Source: Acidobacteriota bacterium | GTDB lineage: Bacteria; Acidobacteriota; Terriglobia; Bryobacterales; Bryobacteraceae | Direction of reading: 5' to 3' | Length of the DNA: 42,010 nucleotides | Assembly (NCBI GenBank): GCA_016178945.1 | Contig: JACOSH010000070.1 | Location: forward strand, 1 to 42,010 | Shown here: piece after piece, positions 23,320 through 33,788 of the stretch | How positions within the stretch are numbered: the first letter of the stretch is position 1 | Layout of the letters: each line of letters begins with the position of its first letter | The notes under the pieces: model-generated | What the model was told of the DNA's origin: nothing | Database searches by the model: none | The model's input: the letters and a program-made list of their open reading frames with translations, nothing else | Translations under genes and position numbers: made by a program

Positions 23320-24546
23320 GTGACCCGACTCACCCGCCGCAACCTGCTGTTCGGACTGGGCGCTCAACCGGCCTTCCGGGCCCTGGCGGCGCCCGAGCGC
23401 GGGCGCGTCCGGATCACTGCCATCCGGGTCATGATGCTGCAAGGACCGCGCACCTACACGCTGGTCAAGGTCCTCACCGACTCCGGCGTGTACGGCATCG
23501 GCGAGGGCTACGGCAGTCCCGGCGTGGGCATCAAAGAGGGCGTGCTGGAGCTGCGCTCGTATTTCATCGGCAAGGACCCGCTGGAAATCGACGCGCTCTA
23601 CACGGGACTGGGAACCCGCACCGACGGCTCGGCTCACATGCTGCTGCGCGCCGTCAGCGCCATCGAGATCGCCCTCTGGGATCTGGCCGGCAAGATCCTG
23701 GGCGTCCCGGTCTCGACCCTGCTGGGCGGGCGCTTCCGCGACCGCGTCCGCATGTATCACGACGAAGGCCCTCGCGACATGCTCAGCCGGGATAGCTGCC
23801 GGGAATGGGCCGACCGCATGAAAAGCCACCCCGCCGGCTGGACCGCGTTCAAGTTCGGCTTCCCCCGAGGCAAGCCTCCCATCGATCGCGCGCGCGACCC
23901 CTCCAACCGCATCCTCACCTCGCGCGAATTGCGCGACATCCGCCAGGGCTTCGAGAACTGCCGCGACGCCATCGGCTGGGACTACGACCTCATCGTGCAC
24001 TGCCACTGGGAGTACGATCTGCGCACCGCCGTCCAGCTCGCCGAAGCCGTCGAGCCGGTCAAGCCGCTGTGGCTCGAAGACGCCATGCCGCCCGATTACT
24101 CCGAGGCCTGGCCCAAGCTCCGCGCCGCCTCCAAGGTGCCCATCCTGATTGGCGAAAACCTCGCCCGCCGCCAGGGCTTCAAGGACTTCATCATCCATCA
24201 CGGCTGCGACATCGTGCAGCTCGACGTGCGCAACACCGGCGGCCTGCTGGAATCCAAGAAGATCGCCGACCTCGCCGATACCTTCCTGCTGCCCATGTGC
24301 GCCCACAACACGGGCAGTATCGTTTGCAATATGGCCACCATCCAGTGGGCCGCCGCCGTCCGCGACTTCCTGGCCTCGGAAACGCTCATCGGACGAGGCA
24401 ACTGGATGGACGACGTCATCCTTCACGACGGCCCCGTCGTCAAGGACGGTTACATGGAAGTCTCGCGCAAGCCCGGCCTCGGCTTCGAGCTCAACAAGGA
24501 AGTGGTCAAGGCCAATCTGGCGCGGGGAGAGACATACTGGGATTGA
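23320..24546 (+). CDS. Enolase-superfamily (mandelate racemase/sugar-acid dehydratase-like) enzyme, exported
   Basis: A 408-residue protein beginning MTRLTRRNLLFGLGAQ, a twin-arginine-like signal, so export of the folded enzyme is likely. The capping domain (ITAIRVMMLQGPRTYTLVKV, GIGEGYGSPG) and barrel follow, with conserved acids in DLIVHCHWEYD, PLWLEDAMPP and ILIGENLARR and the late AHNTGS motif with a catalytic His. The set resembles acid-sugar dehydratases such as galactonate or mannonate dehydratase; the substrate is not determined. The GTG at 23320 is chosen for the Tat signal and GGAAA just upstream; a TTG nine bases earlier is an alternative. Its TGA overlaps the ATG of the next gene (TGATG), so the two are translationally coupled. 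Confidence 0.88.
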   Translation: MTRLTRRNLLFGLGAQPAFRALAAPERGRVRITAIRVMMLQGPRTYTLVKVLTDSGVYGIGEGYGSPGVGIKEGVLELRSYFIGKDPLEIDALYTGLGTRTDGSAHMLLRAVSAIEIALWDLAGKILGVPVSTLLGGRFRDRVRMYHDEGPRDMLSRDSCREWADRMKSHPAGWTAFKFGFPRGKPPIDRARDPSNRILTSRELRDIRQGFENCRDAIGWDYDLIVHCHWEYDLRTAVQLAEAVEPVKPLWLEDAMPPDYSEAWPKLRAASKVPILIGENLARRQGFKDFIIHHGCDIVQLDVRNTGGLLESKKIADLADTFLLPMCAHNTGSIVCNMATIQWAAAVRDFLASETLIGRGNWMDDVILHDGPVVKDGYMEVSRKPGLGFELNKEVVKANLARGETYWD

Positions 24547-27500
24547 TGCGCTTCGTTCCGCTGATGCTGATCGCCGCCCTGGCCCACGCGGTCCCCGTGG
24601 TGGTGCGCAAGTCCGGACCCCTGCGCACCCAGACCGTGACGCTCCCGCCGGTGAAGGCCGCCGAGGTCTACAGCTTCCTGTTCTCGGTCGATTCGCCGCG
24701 CGCTTTCGACGCCGATAGCCGCCTCGCCGTGCGCCTCGAGCAGGGCGGCGATCCGCTGGTTTCGAAGACGCTTCACCTGGGAGATCCCGATCTCTACGCC
24801 GCCTTCCAGGTCCGCCGCCCAGGGCCGGCCCAGATCCGCATGGAGCTGAACCGTGCGGTCCAGGGCGTCTTCTCGCTCCAGATCAACCGCTTGCCCGCGG
24901 CCGGAATCATCGAGCGCGAGCCCAACAACCGCTGGCAGGACGCCAATCCGATCGCGCTCGGCGCCACCGTTTTCGCCTCCGCCGATGACACCCCGTATAC
25001 CCCGCTGCCCGGCACGCGTCCCAAAGAGAGCCTCGACGGGGAACAGGGCATCGATTGGTTCCGCTTCTCCTTCGACGGCCCGCCCAAACTGGTCTTCTTC
25101 CAGATCGACCTGATGGAGCGCGACAACATCCCCGTGGATGTTTCCGTCTATCGCGTCATCGACGGAAAGCCCGTGGCCTTCAACGACGGCGAGGACCCGG
25201 TGACCCTGCCGCACGAAGTCCAGGCCCTGCCCGGCAACAAGTTCACCACTCGAATCCTCAAGGACCCAGGGGACTACTACATCCGCGTGCGCGCCGCCCA
25301 TCCCGAATACAAGCTCCGCACCCGCGTGTACGATCCGCCGCCCTACGGCGATCCGCGCCGCGCGGTCCGCGCGGCGCTCGATTTCCTGCTGGGGGCGGGC
25401 GATTCCTGGCACGCCAACACGCCCCGCCGCGGCGGCGTCTTCGACCGCGTCGCCAACGTGCATCAGGAGACCTCGCTGTGCGTGGCCTGCCATCCCACCC
25501 ACTTCACCCAGCGCGCCGCCCTGTACGCCGCGCGCAGCGGCTACCCAGTGGTCCAGCGCCAGCAGTTGCAGTTCCTGTCCGAGCGTTTCTACAACAATCC
25601 CCGGCCGTTCTACGGCTTCGAGCGGGAAGGCGCGGTGTGGGCCCGGGTGATCTCGGCCTCGGCCAATGTGCTGAGCCGCATGTCGGTGCTGCTGGACCTG
25701 TTTGAGACCGAGATTTCCGGCCACCGCCGCGACCGCTTTCATCAGGGCGTGGCCGAGTATCTGAAGCTCTACTACAAGGACCGCGACAAGCTGCCGCCCG
25801 ACGAGACCAATGGCAACACCCCGCTGGTGAGCGCCTACGAGGTCGCCTGGTACTCCTGGAAGGTCACTCAGGATCCGCGCATCGCGGCGCTCCTCGACCA
25901 GGACGCGACCAAGAACCTGGTAGATCTCTGCTACCAGACCCTGGCCCTGGCCGATATCGACCGCGCACGCCACGCGGAGAAGATCCGGCGCAATGCCGGG
26001 CGCATCCTCTCGCTGCAGCGGCCCAGCGGCCAGTGGTCGATGCGGTTCGAGCCGGACCAGGCCGAGGTCGAGTTTCAGACCGGACACGCGCTGTGGGCTT
26101 TGCAGGCCGCCGGCGTCCCCAAGGATCACCCCGGCGTCGCCCGGGCCATCGAGTATCTGCTGAAGCGGCAGCAGCCCTTCGGCGGGTGGATGGATCCGCT
26201 GCAATCCTTTGAGAACTTCCGCACTCCGTTCCGCGAGACCCAGATGGCGGTGCTGGCGCTCAGCTCCTACTTCCCCGAGCCGAGGCGCGAGAAAGGGTGG
26301 AACACGGCTTCGCCGGCCAGGTTGTCCAGCGATCCGGCCGAGCTGCTCACCCAGTTGGACAACCTCTGGGACCGGCCTTCCAATGAAGTGGTCGAGCAGC
26401 TCATCGAGTGCGCCCGTTCCAACGAAACCCTCGTCCGGCAGCAGGCCATCGAGGCGCTGGGCCGCGTGGCGCCGGAGAAGTATGTGGCCCTCTACTCGCC
26501 CGGGCTGGGCGACCCCAGCAAGCTGGTGCAGCGCACCGCCGCCTGGGCCACCCGCCAGCACTACAGCCGCAACGACACCGGGCTGCTCGGCCCGCTCCTG
26601 GCGGCGCTGGAAGGAACCGACCGCGTCCGCTGGGGCGCCACGCGCGTGTTTGCCACCCACGCTTCCGGCCTGGCGTTGCGCCCGTCTTACGCCAAATGGC
26701 TCGCCCGGCTGGCCGGGGACCCCATCCCCACTGTTCAGATGCAGGCGCTCAAAGGCCTGTGGCAATACTGGTTCTGGACCGGCGACGAGGGCTCCAAGGA
26801 GTTGATCGAGGACGCTTTCCTGGCCGCCATGGCCAAGCCCCAGCATCCCTGGGTGGAGCGCAATCTGCGCGAGGGCGTCTACAACCTCGCCGACGAGAAC
26901 ATCCGCTACTTCTACAACAACTGGATCCCGCTGCTGGCCAGACCCGAGGATCGCAAGCGCGCCATCCAGGGCCGTCTGGCCGTCGAGGCGCGCCTGGCCC
27001 GCAAGTTCGCCGACGTTCTGGAGAAGGGTTCGGATCTCCAGCGCAAGACCCTGCTGGCCGGACTGGCCGACTTCGAGCTGCGCCGCGGCGACGTCTACGA
27101 CCTGAACGCCGACCTGACGCGCGCCGCGCCGCTCGTCTACAGCCGCATCGGCAACGATGTCGAGCCCATCGTTTTCTTCGGAGAAAGCAACGAGCGCCTG
27201 GCTCGCGCCCTGCTGCCCTTGCTCAGCTCGCAGGACGACGAGATGCGCCGCCTGGCCTCGCGCGCCGCTCCGCTGGTGCGCGAAGTCCGGTTCCCGGGCG
27301 TCAACGACGAAGCCGGTCCCACCGGCCCCACCCAGAAGCTGGTCGTCCCCGTATCGGCGGCCTCCAGCCGGCCCGCCCGAACCGCGACGCGGCCCGCGAC
27401 CAAGTACGGACGGCCCGACGAAGCCTACTTCCGCGGCTACGTCCAGCCCATCCTCGAAACGCGCGGCAAGGACGGCTACGCCTGCGTCCACTGCCACGCC

Positions 27501-27716
27501 ACGCACACCCTTTTCGACGGCACCTACTCGACCATCCTGAATGTCGTCGACCGGAACGATCCGGAAGACAGCCTCCTGCTGCGCAAGCCGGTTTCCAGCG
27601 CCGAGAGCGAAGGCATCGCCGGGTCCAAGCAGCTCTCCCACGGCGGCGGCGTCCGCTGGGACAAGGGGTCGCCCCAGTATCAGACCATCCTGGACTGGAT
27701 CAAAGGCGCCAAGTGA
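24546..27716 (+). CDS. Large exported c-type cytochrome-like protein with HEAT-like repeats
   Basis: A 1056-residue protein with a signal peptide (MRFVPLMLIAALAHA). An N-terminal beta-rich part (about 20-290; PGDYYIRVRAAHPEYKLRTR) is like bacterial pre-peptidase domains. A CVACH haem site lies at 312-316. A helical terpene-cyclase-like region follows (about 430-570; SLQRPSGQWSM, GHALWALQAAG, FGGWMDPLQS), then HEAT-like repeats (about 590-900) and a C-terminal cytochrome domain with CVHCH at 980-984 and the typical LLLRKPVS...LSHGGGVRW ending. Two CxxCH motifs imply two covalent haems. By context it may act with the coupled dehydratase-like enzyme in the periplasm, but no pathway is known to me. 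It overlaps the CPBP protease gene by 4 bp. Confidence 0.85.
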   Translation: MRFVPLMLIAALAHAVPVVVRKSGPLRTQTVTLPPVKAAEVYSFLFSVDSPRAFDADSRLAVRLEQGGDPLVSKTLHLGDPDLYAAFQVRRPGPAQIRMELNRAVQGVFSLQINRLPAAGIIEREPNNRWQDANPIALGATVFASADDTPYTPLPGTRPKESLDGEQGIDWFRFSFDGPPKLVFFQIDLMERDNIPVDVSVYRVIDGKPVAFNDGEDPVTLPHEVQALPGNKFTTRILKDPGDYYIRVRAAHPEYKLRTRVYDPPPYGDPRRAVRAALDFLLGAGDSWHANTPRRGGVFDRVANVHQETSLCVACHPTHFTQRAALYAARSGYPVVQRQQLQFLSERFYNNPRPFYGFEREGAVWARVISASANVLSRMSVLLDLFETEISGHRRDRFHQGVAEYLKLYYKDRDKLPPDETNGNTPLVSAYEVAWYSWKVTQDPRIAALLDQDATKNLVDLCYQTLALADIDRARHAEKIRRNAGRILSLQRPSGQWSMRFEPDQAEVEFQTGHALWALQAAGVPKDHPGVARAIEYLLKRQQPFGGWMDPLQSFENFRTPFRETQMAVLALSSYFPEPRREKGWNTASPARLSSDPAELLTQLDNLWDRPSNEVVEQLIECARSNETLVRQQAIEALGRVAPEKYVALYSPGLGDPSKLVQRTAAWATRQHYSRNDTGLLGPLLAALEGTDRVRWGATRVFATHASGLALRPSYAKWLARLAGDPIPTVQMQALKGLWQYWFWTGDEGSKELIEDAFLAAMAKPQHPWVERNLREGVYNLADENIRYFYNNWIPLLARPEDRKRAIQGRLAVEARLARKFADVLEKGSDLQRKTLLAGLADFELRRGDVYDLNADLTRAAPLVYSRIGNDVEPIVFFGESNERLARALLPLLSSQDDEMRRLASRAAPLVREVRFPGVNDEAGPTGPTQKLVVPVSAASSRPARTATRPATKYGRPDEAYFRGYVQPILETRGKDGYACVHCHATHTLFDGTYSTILNVVDRNDPEDSLLLRKPVSSAESEGIAGSKQLSHGGGVRWDKGSPQYQTILDWIKGAK

Positions 27717-28366
27717 CCGCTTACGTCGCGCCTTTCGCCGCTTTCCTGGTCTTCCTGGCCGCGCAGCCGCATATTCCCCTTGGACCCGAGGTCGCCTATC
27801 CGATCCGGGTCGTCGTGGTGTCGGCCATCCTCTGGGTCTTCTCGCGCCGCGTGCTCGACATGCGGCCCGCCAACCCGCTCGGCAGCGTCCTGCTGGGCGC
27901 GGCCGTCTTTGCGATCTGGATCGGACCGGATACGTTCTGGCCCGGCTATCGCGCGCACTGGCTGTTCCACAACTCCGTGCTAGGCGAAGCGCGCAGCACG
28001 GCCTCGGACGCGCTGAAAGGCAACCTGCCGTTCCTGATCTTCCGGACCTTTGGCTGCGCGATCATGGTGCCGGTTCTGGAAGAGCTGTTCTGGCGCGGCT
28101 GGCTGTCCCGCTGGCTGATCGACTCCCGCGACTTTCTCAAAGTTCCCCTGGGCGCCTACACGGCATTCTCCTTCTGGATGGGCAGCCTGCTGTTCGCCTC
28201 CGAGCACGGCCCCTACTGGGAGGTGGGCCTGGCCGCCGGCTGTCTCTACAACGCGTGGATGATCCGCACCAAGAACCTCGCCAACTGCATTCTGGCGCAC
28301 GGGGTCACCAACGCGTGCCTGTCAGCCTGGGTACTCACCAAAGATCAATGGCAATACTGGCAATAG
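27713..28366 (+). CDS. CPBP-family (CAAX protease-related) intramembrane protease
   Basis: A 217-residue integral membrane protein with several hydrophobic segments (APFAAFLVFLAAQ, VVVVSAILWVF, LLGAAVFAIWIGPD, YTAFSFWMGSLLFASE). VLEELFWRGWLSRW contains the EExxxR metal/catalytic motif of CPBP proteases, and the later FASEHGPYWE and LAHGVTNA carry the conserved His residues. The pattern is like CAAX prenyl protease-related proteins linked to exosortase systems; no exosortase or PEP-CTERM protein is visible here. The start is a GTG overlapping the preceding TGA (GTGA, 4-bp overlap), and it is the last gene of the enolase-superfamily operon. Confidence 0.88.
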   Translation: MTAYVAPFAAFLVFLAAQPHIPLGPEVAYPIRVVVVSAILWVFSRRVLDMRPANPLGSVLLGAAVFAIWIGPDTFWPGYRAHWLFHNSVLGEARSTASDALKGNLPFLIFRTFGCAIMVPVLEELFWRGWLSRWLIDSRDFLKVPLGAYTAFSFWMGSLLFASEHGPYWEVGLAAGCLYNAWMIRTKNLANCILAHGVTNACLSAWVLTKDQWQYWQ

Positions 28367-28371
28367 GGCCC

Positions 28372-28434
28372 CTATCCCCTGACCCCTAGCACCTGACCCC
28401 TAGCACTAGCACCTAACACCTAACACCTATCCCC
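28372..28434. repeat. Heptamer tandem repeat after the CPBP protease gene
   Basis: Nine consecutive 7-bp units: CTATCCC, CTGACCC, CTAGCAC, CTGACCC, CTAGCAC, TAGCACC, TAACACC, TAACACC, TATCCCC. The 14-bp pair CTGACCCCTAGCAC is exactly duplicated (28379-28392, 28393-28406). It lies between two genes on the same strand and has no inverted complement, so a terminator is not indicated. It resembles heptameric short tandem repeats described in cyanobacteria, but the sequence differs. Confidence 0.75.
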
Positions 28435-28462
28435 CGCCTCCTTTTCCCCCGATCTCTCTCTC

Positions 28463-29398
28463 ATGAGCCGCCGCCTGTCCAGCGACGAAATGGACCAGGT
28501 CTTCCGCAAGCCGCAATCGGCCGACGGAGAGGCCGCCAAGAAGGCCGTCACCTACGACTTCCGCCGTCCGGACCGCATTGCCAAGGACCAGCTTCGCGCC
28601 ATCCACCTGCTGCACGACAACTTCGCGCGCAACCTGGCCTCCAGCCTGTCGGCCTACCTGCGCGCCTACGTGGCGGCCAACCTGGTCTCGGTGGAACAGC
28701 TCTCCTTCGCCGAGTTCACGCAGTGCCTGCCCTCGCCGACCTGCATGGTCTCGCTTGGGATGAAGCCCTTCGATGGAAACGCCGTTCTGGAGCTGAACCC
28801 GTCGCTGGTTTTTCCGCTCCTGGAGATGCTGCTGGGCGGCAGCGGCAAGGGCGCCCGCATCACGCGCGAGCCGACCGAAATCGAGCAGAGCATCCTGGAC
28901 GCGTTGTTCCGGATTATCCTGCACGATTTGAAGGTCGCCTGGCAAGGCGTGTCCAACATCGCTTTCAGCGTGGAGGGACGGGAGACCGAACCCCAGCTAT
29001 TGCAGATGTTGTCGCCCAACGAAGCGGTGGTGTCGATCGGCCTGGAGATTCGCGTCGGCGACAACACCGGCATGATGAACATCGGCATGCCTTCCATCAT
29101 CGTCAAGATGCTCCGCCACCGGTTCGACCAGCAGTGGTCGGTGCGCAAGAGCGATTCCACCGAAGCCGAGCAGCGGCGCATCCTGAACCTGGTCAAGGGC
29201 GCTCACCTGCGCCTGGACGCGCGGCTCCAGGGACCCATGCTGGATGTCCAGGACCTGCTGAATCTGAAGATCGGCGACGTCCTGACGTTCGACTACCCGG
29301 CCAGCCGGCCCATCCGGCTGCTGGTCAACGGCCGCTCCAAGTACCAGGGCCACATCGTCGCCTGCGGGCGCAAGAGGTGCCTGCGGATCGAGCCGTGA
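28463..29398 (+). CDS. fliM: FliM flagellar motor switch protein (orphan)
   Basis: A 311-residue protein with the FliM layout: an N-terminal LSSDEMDQVF (equivalent of the CheY-binding/leading helix), the middle domain (YDFRRPDRIAKDQLRAIHLL, FARNLASSLSAYL, TCMVSLGMKPFDGNAVLELN, LEMLLGGSG) and a SpoA-type C-terminal beta domain (about 240-311; LDVQDLLNLKIGDVLTF). FliM forms the cytoplasmic C ring of the flagellar motor. No other flagellar or chemotaxis gene is in the window. The ATG at 28463 is preceded by a pyrimidine-rich stretch and no Shine-Dalgarno sequence. Confidence 0.93.
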   Translation: MSRRLSSDEMDQVFRKPQSADGEAAKKAVTYDFRRPDRIAKDQLRAIHLLHDNFARNLASSLSAYLRAYVAANLVSVEQLSFAEFTQCLPSPTCMVSLGMKPFDGNAVLELNPSLVFPLLEMLLGGSGKGARITREPTEIEQSILDALFRIILHDLKVAWQGVSNIAFSVEGRETEPQLLQMLSPNEAVVSIGLEIRVGDNTGMMNIGMPSIIVKMLRHRFDQQWSVRKSDSTEAEQRRILNLVKGAHLRLDARLQGPMLDVQDLLNLKIGDVLTFDYPASRPIRLLVNGRSKYQGHIVACGRKRCLRIEP

Positions 29399-29405
29399 GC
29401 GGCTG

Positions 29406-30188
29406 TCACGGATGGCCGATATAGTCCAGCCGCCCGCCATCCACGGTCAGGACCTGGCCGGTCACAAAGCTGGAGCCCGGATCGAGCAGGAAGGCCACGG
29501 CGTGCGCGATGTCCTCCGGCATACCCACGCGCCGCATCATGGACTTGCCTCCGATCTCCTCGATCAGCGTCTGCACCTCGTCCGAGGTGCGGTCCGCCGC
29601 CACCATGCCGGTGAGAATGAATCCCGGGGCAACGGCGTTCACCGTGATCCCAAACGGTCCCAGGTCCAGCGCGAAGCGCCGCGTCATCACCGCGACGGCT
29701 GCCTTGGTGGCCGCATAGAAGGTGGTCCCGGCCATGGCCGTTCCCAGGGCCGCGATCGAGGTCAGATTCACGATGCGGCCGAAGCCGCGCGCCTTCATGC
29801 CGTCCACCACCGCGCGCGTGCAGTTGACCAGGCCGTCGACGTTCACCCGGCGCATGCCGTCCATTTGGGAGAAGTCGAAATCCGCCAGATCGCCGCGCCG
29901 GAACACGGCGGCGTTGTTGATCAGCAACTCGACGGGTCCCAGCTCGCCCGCCACGCGCTCCACCATGCCGCGCACCTGGGCCGCGTCGGCCACATCGGCT
30001 TTCACGGCCAGCGCCCGCCCGCCGCCGGCGCGGATCTCCGCCGCCACGGCTTCCGCTTGCGCGGTCTGCTCGCGGTAGTTGACTGCCACCGGCGCCCCAT
30101 CCCGCGCCAGCCGCAAGGCGATGGCTCGCCCGATGCCTCGCGAGGCGCCGGTCACCAGCGCCGTCCGGCCGGCTAGTGGGGAAATCAT
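29406..30188 (-). CDS. Short-chain dehydrogenase/reductase (FabG-like)
   Basis: A 260-residue SDR. The Rossmann motif TGASRGIG is at about residues 14-21, NNAAV and VNLTSIAA (catalytic Ser) in the middle, then FYAATKAAV (Tyr and Lys of YxxxK) and VDGGRLDY near the end. It resembles 3-oxoacyl-ACP reductases or glucose/other alcohol dehydrogenases; the substrate is unknown. The ATG at 30188 is 19 bp from the stop of the CDP-alcohol phosphatidyltransferase gene upstream, so they probably share an operon. Its stop is 7 bp from the convergent fliM stop. Confidence 0.92.
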   Translation of the reverse strand: MISPLAGRTALVTGASRGIGRAIALRLARDGAPVAVNYREQTAQAEAVAAEIRAGGGRALAVKADVADAAQVRGMVERVAGELGPVELLINNAAVFRRGDLADFDFSQMDGMRRVNVDGLVNCTRAVVDGMKARGFGRIVNLTSIAALGTAMAGTTFYAATKAAVAVMTRRFALDLGPFGITVNAVAPGFILTGMVAADRTSDEVQTLIEEIGGKSMMRRVGMPEDIAHAVAFLLDPGSSFVTGQVLTVDGGRLDYIGHP

Positions 30189-30207
30189 GCAGGCATGATA
30201 TCACCCA

Positions 30208-30879
30208 TCACTCCAACCGCTCGCCTTGGTACAGAGCCCTAGTATGCCGTACCACGGCCTCCAGCAGCACCAGTGCCATTCCGGCGATGCCCACGATGCC
30301 TCCCACATCGAACAACAGGTAACGGTGTTCGAATAGGGTCGCTGTAGGGTCGTGGAGCAGCTTGAGATTGCCCAGAGCCAGCAGGATACGCAACTCGGTC
30401 GGGCTGAACTTCCAGAAGGAGATCTGGAAGGCTCCCAAGGTGTACGTGGTCAGGTAGACCTCGATGGACAGAAACAGATAGGCCACCAGCAGGCCGATCG
30501 CTACGCCGGGGCTCATGTAGCCGCTCAGGGCCAGGCCGCCGAACAGGAACAGCGCGCCGAAGCAGTCCACCATGTGGTCGACGTAGAAGCCGTAGCGCGG
30601 GCGCTGCCGGTTGCGGACCCTGGCCACCGTGCCGTCGAGCGAATCGCCGAACCAGTTCAGGGCCAGGCAGCCGATCACCAGCCACAAGCCCAGCCGGTTC
30701 CAGCGCGCGTACCAGTAGCTGAGCCCGGCGGCGAACAGGGCCGCCAGGCCGAGCGCGGTCAGGTGGTCGGAGTTGACCCAGCCCGGAAGGCGCCGGGCGA
30801 GCCAGAGCAGGATTCGCTTCTCCAGCGGGGCCAGCAGGCTGGTCTGGACTCTCTGGGCATTCTGGAAGGTGGCGGTCAT
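30208..30879 (-). CDS. CDP-alcohol phosphatidyltransferase
   Basis: A 223-residue membrane protein. The CDP-alcohol phosphotransferase signature is visible: DGTVARVR followed eight residues on by GFYVDHMVD, i.e. D-G-x2-A-R-x8-G-x3-D-x3-D. Hydrophobic helices surround it (LTALGLAALFAAGLSYWYA, LWLVIGCLALNWFGDSLDG, ALFLFGGLALSGYM). The family transfers a phosphoalcohol from a CDP-alcohol to make phospholipids or polar head groups. Which lipid is made cannot be told. The ATG at 30879 (MTATFQNAQRVQ) is preferred over an alternative 18 codons upstream because that extension has no family-like sequence. Confidence 0.88.
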   Translation of the reverse strand: MTATFQNAQRVQTSLLAPLEKRILLWLARRLPGWVNSDHLTALGLAALFAAGLSYWYARWNRLGLWLVIGCLALNWFGDSLDGTVARVRNRQRPRYGFYVDHMVDCFGALFLFGGLALSGYMSPGVAIGLLVAYLFLSIEVYLTTYTLGAFQISFWKFSPTELRILLALGNLKLLHDPTATLFEHRYLLFDVGGIVGIAGMALVLLEAVVRHTRALYQGERLE

Positions 30880-30971
30880 GCTTTCGGGAGAGCAGGCCGA
30901 GGCCCACACGCTTCCAGTAAAGTTTTCAGCCACTTGGGATCCCCGGCATGCCAGCGGATGCTGACGCCCTG

Positions 30972-32762
<1,791 letters not shown>

Positions 32763-32932
32763 GGGTCGCTGCGGGCGGGCAAATGCCTGTTCCTATTGTA
32801 CCGCACCGGGGGGCTCGTTCCGAATTCGCCGGGCGCCGGAGGTTGTCTCCAATCACCACGGTGCTGCATCAGGAATCAGAAACAGGCCGCTGCGTGCACC
32901 GATGATTTTATGTATCAGGATTACAAAAGTGC

Positions 32933-33025
32933 TTGCAATCCAACTAAGGCAGGTTTAGACTACTTTCAGTTCGGCGCTACAGCGCCCGGAATACCCTTGC
33001 AATACGAGGCGACTAGTACTACTAG
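32933..33025 (+). promoter_or_regulatory. Sigma-70-like promoter and inverted repeats before the TPR/M48/caspase cluster
   Basis: TTGCAA (32933-32938) and TAGACT (32956-32961) are separated by exactly 17 bp, a good -35/-10 pair 80 bp before the GTG start of the TPR gene. Downstream of it are GGCGCT-AC-AGCGCC (32973-32986) and CTAGTA-C-TACTAG (33013-33025), both perfect inverted repeats. Either could be an operator or a leader hairpin. The rest of the 281-bp gap after typA shows no gene; the sequence is less GC-rich than the flanks. Confidence 0.5.
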
Positions 33026-33043
33026 CGCCCAGTTAGGTGCTCT

Positions 33044-33661
33044 GTGACTGCCACACTGAGTTCGTGGTCAATTGTCATTGCGGTCCTGTTCGTGCCTGGT
33101 TATCCCGCTCAGCAAGCGGGGCGTTTTGAAGAAGCTAAGCGCACCGGTCTCCAGCATCTCAAGAACGGCAGGTACGACAAGGCCGCGGCGAACTTTGAAG
33201 AGGTGTGGGAGCAAGATCGGTCAGATCCGTCCGTCGCGGAGTACCTCGCTCTCGCGTACCTTAACGGGACGGAACGCCCCAGCGGAGTCTCCAAGAAGGT
33301 TCTTCAACTTATGGAGCTTTCGATTGCAGCCGGGGGCAAGGCATCTTTCGTTGTGCATCACTCGCACGAAAAGCTCACCTGGCTGCAAGGAAGAGGGCTC
33401 AATAACTACTGTTCGGGAACCCTCTCTATTTCTCCTGGACACCTCGCCTTCGTCGGCGAGGCGAAGGACAAGACCAGGGATCACTCGTTCGATTCGATGA
33501 GAGATGAGATCCGGTCCATCTTGCCGGCGATCGACGACCGGAGCGGCACATTCATCATCAAGACCAAGTCTCGGAATTACCAGATGGCGCCTCGTACTTG
33601 GGATCGCACGGATAGTGAATTGATCCTCTTGCTTTCGAAGAAATACTTAAATGTGAAGTAG
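33044..33661 (+). CDS. Small exported TPR-containing protein of unknown function
   Basis: A 205-residue protein. An N-terminal hydrophobic segment (WSIVIAVLFVPGYPA) probably targets it to the membrane or periplasm. One or two TPR-like helices follow (RFEEAKRTGLQHLKNGRYDK, AAANFEEVWEQDRSDPSVAE), then a C-terminal domain of about 100 residues (GTLSISPGHLAFVGEAKDK, IIKTKSRNYQM) that looks like a PH- or GRAM-like strand pattern but is not recognised. The start is GTG with AGGTG just upstream. It is the first of four same-strand genes for exported proteins and is probably co-regulated with them. Confidence 0.75.
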   Translation: MTATLSSWSIVIAVLFVPGYPAQQAGRFEEAKRTGLQHLKNGRYDKAAANFEEVWEQDRSDPSVAEYLALAYLNGTERPSGVSKKVLQLMELSIAAGGKASFVVHHSHEKLTWLQGRGLNNYCSGTLSISPGHLAFVGEAKDKTRDHSFDSMRDEIRSILPAIDDRSGTFIIKTKSRNYQMAPRTWDRTDSELILLLSKKYLNVK

Positions 33662-33788
33662 TCGTGAATCTGTCGACAACAGGGAGGAAGCCGCCCGAGA
33701 CCATTCCGGTCACGCCACGAACGGACCATGGCTGGGGCGGACTGACCTATTTCCAACTACTCGTGGCTTGTTCGTGAAGGAGACAACC

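Noticed and set aside
24450-27641. A 1063-codon minus-strand frame over the CxxCH protein
   Set aside because: It is a shadow of the plus-strand gene, which has a signal peptide, two haem motifs and overlaps with its neighbours.
28372-28434. CRISPR array
   Set aside because: The units are 7 bp with no spacers.
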